Assembly: GCF_004378255.1 (NCBI RefSeq)
Contig: NZ_SNQG01000005.1
Location: 372,001 to 436,000 of the forward strand
From: Mucilaginibacter phyllosphaerae
GTDB lineage: Bacteria; Bacteroidota; Bacteroidia; Sphingobacteriales; Sphingobacteriaceae
DNA length: 64,000 nt
Direction: 5' to 3'
Position 1 is the stretch's first letter. Each line of letters opens with the position of its first letter. The notes under the pieces were generated by a model that was not told the DNA's origin, did not search any database, and saw only the letters and a list, made by a program, of their open reading frames with translations. The translations under genes and the position numbers were made by a program. This document shows, piece after piece, positions 26,718-35,449 of this stretch.

Positions 26718-26909
26718 TTGTGTTTATTCTATTCATACATTAAAAGTAACACATCCTAAGTTCAAATCCAAATTATTTTGAATCAAAAACTGTATTCATT
26801 TTTATTATGAATTTCTGTAATACATTAACATTAAGAGTTATTTAATATATTTGACATTAGCGCTTAGCTCTGAATATCTTGCTAAGGCTTTCAACTTAAA
26901 TCATAATTA

Positions 26910-29621
26910 ATGAACTATATCTTATCACAAATCAATAGAAAAATTGAGTATTTAGAATCGGCTGGAAAAAAAAATGAAGCAAGAGTTCATTATCAAGCGA
27001 AATTTGAATTTATATTGAATTTTATCCTCGGTTATCTATGGAATAAAAATTGGCATAGCTTAACCCCAGACGACAAAGAATATGTAATCAATTGTATTTT
27101 AAAACCTTCTATTGGTAGCATCATTGCTATTTCAAGGAAATTGGATGTTGGGTCTGAATTTTTCGGCAATAGAAAATTAAAGAAATTTTATACTGCCATA
27201 GACGAGTATCCCAATTTAAGAAATGAACGAATTGGGCATGGGTTTTCATTTGAAGATGATACCGACGATATGATATCCAATTTTCAATCTCTTATATCAA
27301 AGATAGAAGAAGCGGATATTGATATTTTGGCACTTGATTGCGATATCGTATTTGTTGAACATTCGAAAGGTGATATTTATTTTGGCACTAACTTCAAGCC
27401 CGATGGTGCTACCTATATAGCATGGACTTGTCCTAAGCAAGTTCAAGCATTTGAATCAAACAGTTTATATTTACTAAAACAAGGAAAATATTTTCGAATT
27501 AGTCCTTTTATTCACATGGAAGGTGAAAATGATTTATTTATTTTCTGTTCTATTGAAGACAAATTGATTGGGCGAGTTAAGTATAATAAGCTTATTAGAA
27601 CTGGTAGACAATACGTAGATATTCCGGAACTCCAAACTCTAAATATTTCCAATGATGGACATAAAATCAGAACATCAAATGGTACAGTAATAAACTCTTA
27701 CCAAAATAATTATAAAAAATATATTGATGTTGGAATATCAAATAAGATTTTATCTTTTTTAACTAATAACAAATCATCAGTTTTTGCCACTCTGTGGGGA
27801 CATGGAGGAGTTGGCAAAACAGCTTCGATACAACATGTCTGTGAGATACTAACTAACAAACAGGGCAAGGAGTTCGATTACATCGTTTTTCTGTCAGCCA
27901 AAGACCGTTTTTATAACTACTATCAAGGAGAGATTCAAAGAATTGAAGAAAGCATTTTGACGCTTGACCAAATAATAAATTATATAAACAACATACTTTC
28001 AAATTATTCATCACCTGAAATAGACCCTATATTAAATTTTTCTGGTAAATTATTAATTGTTATTGATGACTTGGAGACGTTTTCCAAAGTTGAAAAGGAT
28101 AATATTACCAGCTTTATTAAAAAGTTAAATATCAATCACCATAAAGTTATAATTACTACACGCGCAGCGACATTAGTAACAGGTGAGGAAATTCAGACTA
28201 AGGAATTAGGAGAGGATGAGACAATTAAGTTTTTAGAATCTGCTTTGCAAAATGAAATCCCTGATTTTAATAGTTCGTCATTGAAAAAAGATTTAAAAAA
28301 TTCTGATTTCAGAAAGAGAATTTATGAAATTACTTCTGGACGACCTTTATTTATCCTTCAGTTCACGATACTGTTAGGTCAAAAATCAAATTTGAACGAA
28401 ACGTTAATCGACGATATAAAATCTACAGAAGCTGCAAAAAATTTCCTTTACGATAGAATTTATAATTATTTATCACCAGTGGCTAAAAATATGTTTTTAG
28501 CAATTAGTTTACTGGTAACCGAAGACGACCTCTCGGGCTTGGTAGATAGTTTGAAATTTGTTCTTAACAAAGAAGATAATGATGAAGAATTTCAAAACTG
28601 TCTCAATGAATTGATAAAACTTAAAATCTTGGTTCTTGAAGACAAAGAGTTTTATAAGGTGTATTCCCCGGAGATATACAAATATATGAAGTTCTTTTAT
28701 GAGAAAAAAGATGGGGACACGGACTATGATTCTGTGATTACTACAAGGTTTGTACAAATAAGTGCTAACAGAGATTTAGATACAGAATTGGCTCTACTGG
28801 AAACGGCAGACGCAAGTAAAATGTTTAGTAGCGAAGAGGATGTTGAGAACAAATATCGATTTATAATTAATCGAGATAAAACAACAGAAAGAACTAAAAT
28901 CAAAGCCATTTTAAATCTCGCAAATTATTTATTCACTTTTAAAGGTAAAGAAGATAAGACCAACAAACTTTTCACTGACTTTTATCATAAGTTCAATACC
29001 AAGCAGGAGTTTGTTAAAGCATACGCAACGTTTTGTTGGACTGTTGGAACCTTTGAAAAAAAGCTTAAGGCGATAGAGATTCTCAAAAACTTTTTAGAAA
29101 CTAAACCGCAACTTGATACTGAAGCGTATTATGACTTTTTAGGCACTTTGATTACTTATTCTTCAATTCAACTTATCAACGAACGAGAAGAATTAAAGGA
29201 TGCAGTTAGATTTGGTGAAATATCAAAAGAAGAGTATGCATATAGTCATCAACTTCAAAAAGATAGATTCTATCAAATCTATAGTACAATTGGAATGAGA
29301 TTGTTTAAAAAAACAAGGGACTTTGATTTAATGTATTTATCCCCCAATTGCCGAAATGCTGTCTTAAACGGGCTCACCCATTTTGTAGAGATTTGTATAC
29401 GAGTTAATAAGCGTGAAATCGGAAAAGAAGTTTGTAATAAAATAATTTCCGAGCTACCAGAGAACTATCACCATCCTTTTATCTTCCGAATAAAAAAAAT
29501 TGAGATGATTGAACATCCGGAACGTAAAATAGATTTATTCCGTAGTAATACTGAAACAGCAATAGGTTCCAAACTTAAACAGGCAATGTTCGATAAGCGA
29601 AAAAAGGAAGCTAAAAAATAA
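26910..29621 (+). CDS. STAND-type NTPase with N-terminal HEPN-like domain, probable defence effector
   Basis: The 903-residue protein appears to have four parts. Residues 1-130 are helical and contain the HEPN-type motif LRNERIGHG (R104, N105, H110; R-x5-H). Residues 135-270 form an unrecognised beta-rich segment. The STAND NTPase has Walker A GHGGVGKT (297-304), Walker B LLIVIDDLETF (381-391) and sensor IITTRAAT (R418). The C-terminal 400 residues are helical, TPR-like, as in sensor domains. STAND proteins of this layout (Avs or NLR-like) recognise phage proteins and oligomerise to fire an effector; here HEPN RNase activity would be the effector. There is no signal peptide or membrane segment. 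TATATTTG at 26846-26853 may be its -7 element. The phage trigger is unknown. Confidence 0.75.
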   Translation: MNYILSQINRKIEYLESAGKKNEARVHYQAKFEFILNFILGYLWNKNWHSLTPDDKEYVINCILKPSIGSIIAISRKLDVGSEFFGNRKLKKFYTAIDEYPNLRNERIGHGFSFEDDTDDMISNFQSLISKIEEADIDILALDCDIVFVEHSKGDIYFGTNFKPDGATYIAWTCPKQVQAFESNSLYLLKQGKYFRISPFIHMEGENDLFIFCSIEDKLIGRVKYNKLIRTGRQYVDIPELQTLNISNDGHKIRTSNGTVINSYQNNYKKYIDVGISNKILSFLTNNKSSVFATLWGHGGVGKTASIQHVCEILTNKQGKEFDYIVFLSAKDRFYNYYQGEIQRIEESILTLDQIINYINNILSNYSSPEIDPILNFSGKLLIVIDDLETFSKVEKDNITSFIKKLNINHHKVIITTRAATLVTGEEIQTKELGEDETIKFLESALQNEIPDFNSSSLKKDLKNSDFRKRIYEITSGRPLFILQFTILLGQKSNLNETLIDDIKSTEAAKNFLYDRIYNYLSPVAKNMFLAISLLVTEDDLSGLVDSLKFVLNKEDNDEEFQNCLNELIKLKILVLEDKEFYKVYSPEIYKYMKFFYEKKDGDTDYDSVITTRFVQISANRDLDTELALLETADASKMFSSEEDVENKYRFIINRDKTTERTKIKAILNLANYLFTFKGKEDKTNKLFTDFYHKFNTKQEFVKAYATFCWTVGTFEKKLKAIEILKNFLETKPQLDTEAYYDFLGTLITYSSIQLINEREELKDAVRFGEISKEEYAYSHQLQKDRFYQIYSTIGMRLFKKTRDFDLMYLSPNCRNAVLNGLTHFVEICIRVNKREIGKEVCNKIISELPENYHHPFIFRIKKIEMIEHPERKIDLFRSNTETAIGSKLKQAMFDKRKKEAKK

Positions 29622-29739
29622 TCTACTGAATAATTTAGAGACAGTACTGATGTATTCGATATAAAGAACATAGAAAATTATTGGTCATATTAATATCAAC
29701 AACTTTTTATAAATAAATTTTAAAGTGCCGTATGGATGA

Positions 29740-29753
29740 GGTTTCGAGAAACC
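29740..29753. promoter_or_regulatory. Palindrome upstream of the methyltransferase operon
   Basis: GGTTTC-GA-GAAACC is a perfect 14-bp palindrome 51 bp upstream of the methyltransferase ATG, in the 183-bp gap after the STAND gene. It could be an operator or include the methylase target (central TCGA). This is inference. Confidence 0.35.
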
Positions 29754-29804
29754 AAGCTAATATATTAAAGAAAATGCTATATAAATTGATACTTTAGCTC
29801 GTTA

Positions 29805-31025
29805 ATGAAAAAACGACTAACATATATTGATTTGTTTGCCGGATGTGGCGGGCTTTCACTTGGGCTTAATCGTTCAGGCTGGAAGGGGCTTTTTGCAATT
29901 GAAAAAAGCTCCCACGCATTTCAAACTTTAGAATACAATCTGACAGAAGTGGTAAAGCATTTTAGTTGGCCTAAATGGTTTCCGAAACAAGCGCACGATA
30001 TTAATGCAGTTATTAAAGATTATTCTAAAGAACTTAAAAAATTACAAGGAAAAGTAACACTGATTGCTGGCGGGCCACCGTGTCAAGGCTTTTCTATCGC
30101 CGGGCAACGAAATGAAAAGGATGAACGCAATAATCTTATCAACTCTTATATTGAATTTGTTTCATTAGTAAAACCCAAGTTCATTTTTTTTGAAAACGTG
30201 AAAGGCTTTACTATGGAGTTTAAGAATAATAAACAAATTGGTAAAAAGTACTCTCAAATTGTTACAGATAAATTAACAGAGGAAGGGTATCACGTATATG
30301 GACAATTAATCAATTTTGGAGATTATGGTATACCTCAAAAGCGCACCCGATTTATTCTTGTAGGTATAAGGAAAGATATAAAACAATCTTCCATAGAAAA
30401 AGCTAAAAGTTTTTTTAGCCTTATTGAAACCAGAAAATTTGGTTTCTTAGAAGAAAAAAAACTTTGTGTTAAACCGACAATTGAGGATGCTCTTTCTGAT
30501 TTGATAAGCGATAATATTTTTGTTGAAACGCCGGATAGAAAGGGGTATAAAAGCGGACATTATAAAGAAACCTCATCTCGGTATCAAAAATTTGTTCGTG
30601 AACAAACTCATATAAATGACATTCCCAACAGTCATAGTTTCGCTAAGCATTCGCAAAAAGTAATAAATCGTCTTAGTTATGTGCAGTCTGTTTCTACTGA
30701 ATGTAAAAGCATTTCTGAGGAGCTAAAAAAACAAATAGGCATATCCACTCAAGTTTTAGTGCCATTGCAACCGAAAGAGCAATCTCCTACTGTTACTTCG
30801 CATCCAGATGATATGATACATTATTGTGAACCCCGAATTTTGACTGTTAGAGAGTGTGCGAGACTGCAAAGCTTTCCAGATTGGTTTATTTTCAAAGGGA
30901 AATATACTACAGGAGGAAAATTACGTAAAATGGAAGTTCCAAGGTACACACAAGTAGGAAATGCAATTCCTCCCTTATTTGGCGAACAAGCCGGATTAGT
31001 TTTAAAACATTTACTTAATGGCTAA
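29805..31025 (+). CDS. DNA (cytosine-5-)-methyltransferase
   Basis: The 406-residue protein carries all major C5-methylase motifs in order: I DLFAGCGGLSLG (9-20), IV GGPPCQGFS (89-97, nucleophile Cys93), VI FENVKGF (129-135), VIII QKRTRFILVG, IX RECARLQSFPDWF and X QVGNAIPPLFG. The target recognition region between VIII and IX is about 150 residues. It is a typical type II-style enzyme. It is the first gene of a tight operon: the next gene overlaps by 8 bp. No canonical restriction endonuclease follows; instead a double-GHKL kinase-like protein and a receiver-HEPN protein do. The target sequence cannot be read from the protein. Confidence 0.94.
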   Translation: MKKRLTYIDLFAGCGGLSLGLNRSGWKGLFAIEKSSHAFQTLEYNLTEVVKHFSWPKWFPKQAHDINAVIKDYSKELKKLQGKVTLIAGGPPCQGFSIAGQRNEKDERNNLINSYIEFVSLVKPKFIFFENVKGFTMEFKNNKQIGKKYSQIVTDKLTEEGYHVYGQLINFGDYGIPQKRTRFILVGIRKDIKQSSIEKAKSFFSLIETRKFGFLEEKKLCVKPTIEDALSDLISDNIFVETPDRKGYKSGHYKETSSRYQKFVREQTHINDIPNSHSFAKHSQKVINRLSYVQSVSTECKSISEELKKQIGISTQVLVPLQPKEQSPTVTSHPDDMIHYCEPRILTVRECARLQSFPDWFIFKGKYTTGGKLRKMEVPRYTQVGNAIPPLFGEQAGLVLKHLLNG

Positions 31026-33333
31026 TTCAGAAAATTTTAAAATTAGTGCAGCACTAAAAGACATTATTGGTAAGGAATTGATTACCGATGAGTTTGTAGC
31101 TGTATTTGAATTAGTTAAAAACTCTTTTGATGCAAATGCGTCCAAGGTAGAGGTTATTTTTGAGAATAATTATGAACCTGAAAAGGCAAGAATAATTATC
31201 AAAGATAACGGGAAGGGGATGAATTACGATGACCTGAAAGACAAATGGTTATTTGTAGCTTACTCCGCAAAAAAATTAGGCAAAGAAAATGAGGATTACC
31301 GAGACAAAATAAAGTCACAGCGGGTTTTTGCTGGAGCAAAAGGTGTTGGAAGGTTTTCTTGTGACAGATTAGGCCGTTTCTTAAACTTAGTTACGGTCAA
31401 GGATGAAAGTGAAGCCAAGGTTGAGAATCTTGTCGTAAATTGGGAAGATTTTGAAAATGTAGATGATGAAGAATTTGTAAATATCAAGGTTACACATAAC
31501 GTTCTCAACGAAAATCTATACCACCTAAAAAAAGGTACTACGTTGGAAATTTCAGGGTTAAGAGACGTTTGGGATAGGGAGAACATTTTACGATTAAAGG
31601 GCTCATTAGCTAAATTAATCAATCCAAATCAAAAAAATGACAGTGATAATTTCTCTATCGAAATACTGGCTAAAGAAGAAATTGCTTTAGATAAAGAACT
31701 TAATAAAAAAGGCGAGAAAAAGAAAGATTTAGAAATTGTTAATGGAGCAGTTAAAAACACAATTTTTGAAACCTTAGAAATCAAAACCTCCAATATTCTT
31801 GTCAAAATTAGCGAGAGCGGAAAATTTATCGAGACGACTTTACAAGACAGAGGGGATTTGATATACTATTTGAAAGAAAAAAACCCTTATTCGAATTTAA
31901 AAAACATATCTATCTACCTGTTCCAATTGAATAGGAGTGCTAAATTAAACTTCACACGAACGATGGGCATGGAGCCTATTAAGTACGGTTCCGTTTTTAT
32001 GTATAAAAATGGTTTTAGAGTGTACCCGTATGGAGAAGAGGCAGATGACTTATTACAAATAAATCGGAGAAAACAACAAGGATTTAATCGCTTTTTAGGA
32101 ACACGGGATTTAATTGGGCGAATTGAAATTGGAGGAGAACAACCCGAATTGAGAGAAATCTCAAGCCGTGATGGTGGATTAGTTAAAACATCAACTTACT
32201 TTGATTTATTGGAATTTTTCTATGATTATGTCCTAAAACGTCTTGAAAATTATGTTGTCAATATAATCCGTTGGGGTGATGAACGGATAGATAAAGAAAC
32301 CGGAGAAATTGAACCGGAATTATTACCCAAAGATGTAAAAATTCAAATATTAGAATTAATAACTGGCTTCATTAACTCTAAAAACATCATTGATATTCAA
32401 TACAATAAGGATTTTTTAAAAATAATTTCGGAAAAACAAGACAAAAGCGTTGATAAAATTATAAAGAATATCAACAACGTAGCAGAAAAATCAGGCAATC
32501 CGGAACTTGTAAAAGAAGCAAAAAAAATAGAAAAAGCAGTAAGGGAATCCAAGGCTGATGCTCAAATCGCATCTATCAAAGCGGAAAAAGCAGAAAATTT
32601 AAGGCAGGAAGTCGAGAAAAAGCTTGAAGCTGTCGTTAGCCAAAAAAACTTCTTACAATCAGAAATTAGCGATGATACGAAGAATTTAGAAAGTATTTTA
32701 CACCATATTGGCTTAACTACAAATTTGATTAAAACAGACCTTGAAAATCTTGTTAAAGCAATAAATAATGATTCTTCAAAAGAAGAATTAAGTAGCATAG
32801 TTAAGAGATTAAGCCGTCAAAATGAGAAAATAACTTCCTTCTCTAAGTATTTCAAAAAAGTCAATTTCAATATTTATACTAATAAATTGGATGTTGATAT
32901 AATATCTTTTACAAATGAATATCTCGAAAATGTATATAAGCTAAGAGATGATTTGAGAAACAACAGAGAATTGTTAAATGTAAAGATTCATACAACGGCT
33001 AATTTCGAGCATAAAATCAAATTCAGTCCAATTGACATGATTATAGTGTTGGACAATCTAATCAGTAATTCATCAAAACATGGTGCATCAACCGTAGAGT
33101 TAACATGGGCTAAACAGGAGAAAGGCACACAGCTATCTTTTAAAGATGATGGGAAAGGCATTAATGACAGCATAATTGAAAATGTTTTTGACTTTGGGTT
33201 CACTACATCAAGGCGTGGTTCAGGAATTGGCCTGTATCACGTAAAGGAAATCTTAGAAAAACTTAACGGCACTATAACGGTAAACAATAAATTAAACAAA
33301 GGGGTTGAGTTTGTGATTTTTTTCAAAAGCTAA
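31018..33333 (+). CDS. Double GHKL protein: MutL/MORC/Hsp90-like ATPase fused to histidine-kinase module
   Basis: The 771-residue protein carries two ATP-binding GHKL domains. The first (1 to about 250) has the N-box ELVKNSFDAN (31-40), DNGKGM (63-68) and GAKGVGRFS (106-114), as in Hsp90/MutL/MORC-type ATPases, followed by a long unassigned region. A charged coiled coil spans about 480-560. Then a DHp-like helix with LHHIGL (His572/His573) precedes a classical HATPase_c domain with LDNLISNSSKHG (678-689), DDGKGI (710-715) and GSGIGL (734-739). There is no membrane segment, so it is a soluble sensor kinase. It overlaps the methyltransferase gene by 8 bp and lies 4 bp before the receiver-HEPN gene, its probable phosphoryl acceptor. 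Confidence 0.85.
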   Translation: MANSENFKISAALKDIIGKELITDEFVAVFELVKNSFDANASKVEVIFENNYEPEKARIIIKDNGKGMNYDDLKDKWLFVAYSAKKLGKENEDYRDKIKSQRVFAGAKGVGRFSCDRLGRFLNLVTVKDESEAKVENLVVNWEDFENVDDEEFVNIKVTHNVLNENLYHLKKGTTLEISGLRDVWDRENILRLKGSLAKLINPNQKNDSDNFSIEILAKEEIALDKELNKKGEKKKDLEIVNGAVKNTIFETLEIKTSNILVKISESGKFIETTLQDRGDLIYYLKEKNPYSNLKNISIYLFQLNRSAKLNFTRTMGMEPIKYGSVFMYKNGFRVYPYGEEADDLLQINRRKQQGFNRFLGTRDLIGRIEIGGEQPELREISSRDGGLVKTSTYFDLLEFFYDYVLKRLENYVVNIIRWGDERIDKETGEIEPELLPKDVKIQILELITGFINSKNIIDIQYNKDFLKIISEKQDKSVDKIIKNINNVAEKSGNPELVKEAKKIEKAVRESKADAQIASIKAEKAENLRQEVEKKLEAVVSQKNFLQSEISDDTKNLESILHHIGLTTNLIKTDLENLVKAINNDSSKEELSSIVKRLSRQNEKITSFSKYFKKVNFNIYTNKLDVDIISFTNEYLENVYKLRDDLRNNRELLNVKIHTTANFEHKIKFSPIDMIIVLDNLISNSSKHGASTVELTWAKQEKGTQLSFKDDGKGINDSIIENVFDFGFTTSRRGSGIGLYHVKEILEKLNGTITVNNKLNKGVEFVIFFKS

Positions 33334-33337
33334 CTGT

Positions 33338-34252
33338 ATGAAACTTGAATATAATATTCTTTGGATTGATAACGATATACAGGAGTATATTGCTAACGGA
33401 GAGGTCAATAACTTGAACTTATATCTGGAAGAATTAGGATTTGAGCCTAATATTGTTACCGTCGAAGACGAGGCAGATTTGGACAATTTTATATACAATT
33501 ACAAATATGATTTAATCATTTCTGATTTTAATTTGAACGCGACAACGGGTGATAAGATTATTGAAAAGATAAGAGATGAAAAAGGTTTTTCAACGGAAAT
33601 ATTATTTTATACAGCAAAATCTAACTTTAGAGATGACCCCGATGTAAAAGAGAGGTTGGCTTTTATGGATAGAATAACATTTCATTCCAATAGAGATACT
33701 TTCTTAGATAAGGTTGAAAAGCTGATTAGACTGACATTGGATAAGCTGCTTGAATTAAACGCAACAAGAGGTCTAATAACCGCTGCTACGAGCGATTTAG
33801 ATGTAGAGATTGAGGATATTGTTATGCTATTAGTTGAGAAACACGGAAAAACCGATGACGCCTTAAAACAAATTATTACTGATAAAGCATTTACGCCATT
33901 GCAAAGAAGAATAGATAGTTTTTGGGATAACTATAATAGTTTTCAAAATTATTTTCATAAAATAGATGCTGTTAAAAAGTGGGAAGTTTTTAGAGATTTG
34001 TTAAGACCTCTAAGAACAGACCCAATAATAAGCGCTTTTTTAACTACAAACAGGACATATCAGGATGATGTAATCAAAATTCGAAATCAATTCGCTCATG
34101 CTAAAGCGATTGATGACGGGGGATTAATAAAACTGAAAGGGCAGATTGAAGGTCAAGACTTCGAATATACTGAGCAAACTTGTATTACTGTTAGGAAAAA
34201 TCTTATCAACCATAAGAGAAGCTTTGAGGGCTTAAAACAAGCTCTTGCTTAA
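33338..34252 (+). CDS. Response-regulator receiver fused to a HEPN-like domain
   Basis: The 304-residue protein begins with a receiver domain: ILWIDND (acidic D11, D13), phosphoacceptor D63 in LIISDFNL, Thr92 in LFYTAKS. The C-terminal part (about 145-304) is helical and contains the HEPN signature VIKIRNQFAHAK with R249-N250 and H254 (R-x4-H). HEPN domains with this motif are usually metal-independent RNases or their relatives. No DNA-binding domain is present. The gene follows the double-GHKL kinase gene by 4 bp, so phosphorylation at D63 probably controls the HEPN part. That control, and RNase activity, are inference. The 158-bp gap behind it (34253-34410) holds no clear terminator. Confidence 0.8.
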   Translation: MKLEYNILWIDNDIQEYIANGEVNNLNLYLEELGFEPNIVTVEDEADLDNFIYNYKYDLIISDFNLNATTGDKIIEKIRDEKGFSTEILFYTAKSNFRDDPDVKERLAFMDRITFHSNRDTFLDKVEKLIRLTLDKLLELNATRGLITAATSDLDVEIEDIVMLLVEKHGKTDDALKQIITDKAFTPLQRRIDSFWDNYNSFQNYFHKIDAVKKWEVFRDLLRPLRTDPIISAFLTTNRTYQDDVIKIRNQFAHAKAIDDGGLIKLKGQIEGQDFEYTEQTCITVRKNLINHKRSFEGLKQALA

Positions 34253-34410
34253 CAATAATAACCCTAAAAATCAGATGTCAAAAAGTGTCCAGTTTAGGCA
34301 GAACGATACCTTTTTAAATTTTACAGCCTTTTCACAAGTTAAGCACCTTATTTGAACAAGAGACAATTTACAACTACACCCAAGTAGAAATCACATTAAA
34401 AGTAAATTAT

Positions 34411-35295
34411 ATGTTGACATATAACGAGCTTATTGAATTAAAAGAAAAGTTGGCTAATGGAGATGTTACGTTAGAATATGCAAAAGAATTATATTGGAAT
34501 GATTTTGAGGAAGGGAAACGGGCATGGCATACAAAAGATTGGAAAGAAAGGCGAGCTGAAGTCATTAAAGACAAATGCGAGATATGTAACAGCAAAGAAA
34601 CTTTAACATTACAACATCTTTCTCATCCCCTGAAATATGGGGATTACGAACGTGCAGTAACTAAAACATACACTCAAAGTTTTATCGGTTCTAATACCAT
34701 CGTTAGTAAACGTGAATTTTGTGAACATATAATAAAGGAATATGATTATGTCCCTATTCCTTTGTGTCCAAATTGTGGAGATAACCGACCTGGTAAGAGA
34801 GTGAGGAAACTTCCACAATACCTTTGCGGACGATGCCGACACGAATTTGATAAACCTATTTATAAATCGGTGGATGAACTCGTTGCTATTTTTTATGAAA
34901 ATGAAGATGCTCTTGATGTTCGTGACAAATGTTTTATCTCAAAAGATATATGGAAAAACAACCATAATATATCCAATATAAAATATTGGTATCAACGAAA
35001 AATGGTGAAAAATATACAGTCTGAAATAATTGGGAAGGAAGCACTTTTACTGTATTTAGATGACAATATAAAGTATCTTTCTTTTGAAGATACAATTACT
35101 GCTTGTAAAAAATGTGCATTTACCTTTGACATAAAGAGTATGGAATTATGTCCAAAATGTAGGAAGCATTACAAAGGCATTCAGTATTCAACCTGTATTC
35201 AATGTTTACCTGAAGAAAAACGAAAAGCAGCATTAGAAAAGATTGAATTTGGGAAAGAATGGCAAGCAATGCATAAAGAGCTTGGAATTGATTAA
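34411..35295 (+). CDS. HNH-like, multi zinc-ribbon protein
   Basis: The 294-residue protein contains an HNH/His-Me-finger-like segment: CEIC (56-59) followed by LTLQHLSHP (65-73). Further pairs of zinc ligands follow: CPNC with CGRC, then CKKC with CPKC, and a final CIQC. A classical HNH with its second asparagine and histidine is not clearly visible, so nuclease activity is uncertain; nucleic-acid binding is likely. There is no signal or membrane segment. It lies between the methyltransferase operon and the DUF262 gene with gaps of about 155 bp on either side, so it may be its own unit. It could be the missing nuclease partner of the methyltransferase. Confidence 0.55.
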   Translation: MLTYNELIELKEKLANGDVTLEYAKELYWNDFEEGKRAWHTKDWKERRAEVIKDKCEICNSKETLTLQHLSHPLKYGDYERAVTKTYTQSFIGSNTIVSKREFCEHIIKEYDYVPIPLCPNCGDNRPGKRVRKLPQYLCGRCRHEFDKPIYKSVDELVAIFYENEDALDVRDKCFISKDIWKNNHNISNIKYWYQRKMVKNIQSEIIGKEALLLYLDDNIKYLSFEDTITACKKCAFTFDIKSMELCPKCRKHYKGIQYSTCIQCLPEEKRKAALEKIEFGKEWQAMHKELGID

Positions 35296-35449
35296 AAATA
35301 ACAAGTTTTAGTTTTCCCTTCATTGCAAGGTCTCTCACAAACATCCCTGCGCTTGGAGCTATTTAGCAAATTACTCTTACAGCCATAAATAGTGAATGTT
35401 ATTTTGTTTCTTTAGAGTAGCATTTTAAAATCTTGCTAAACCTTAAAAC

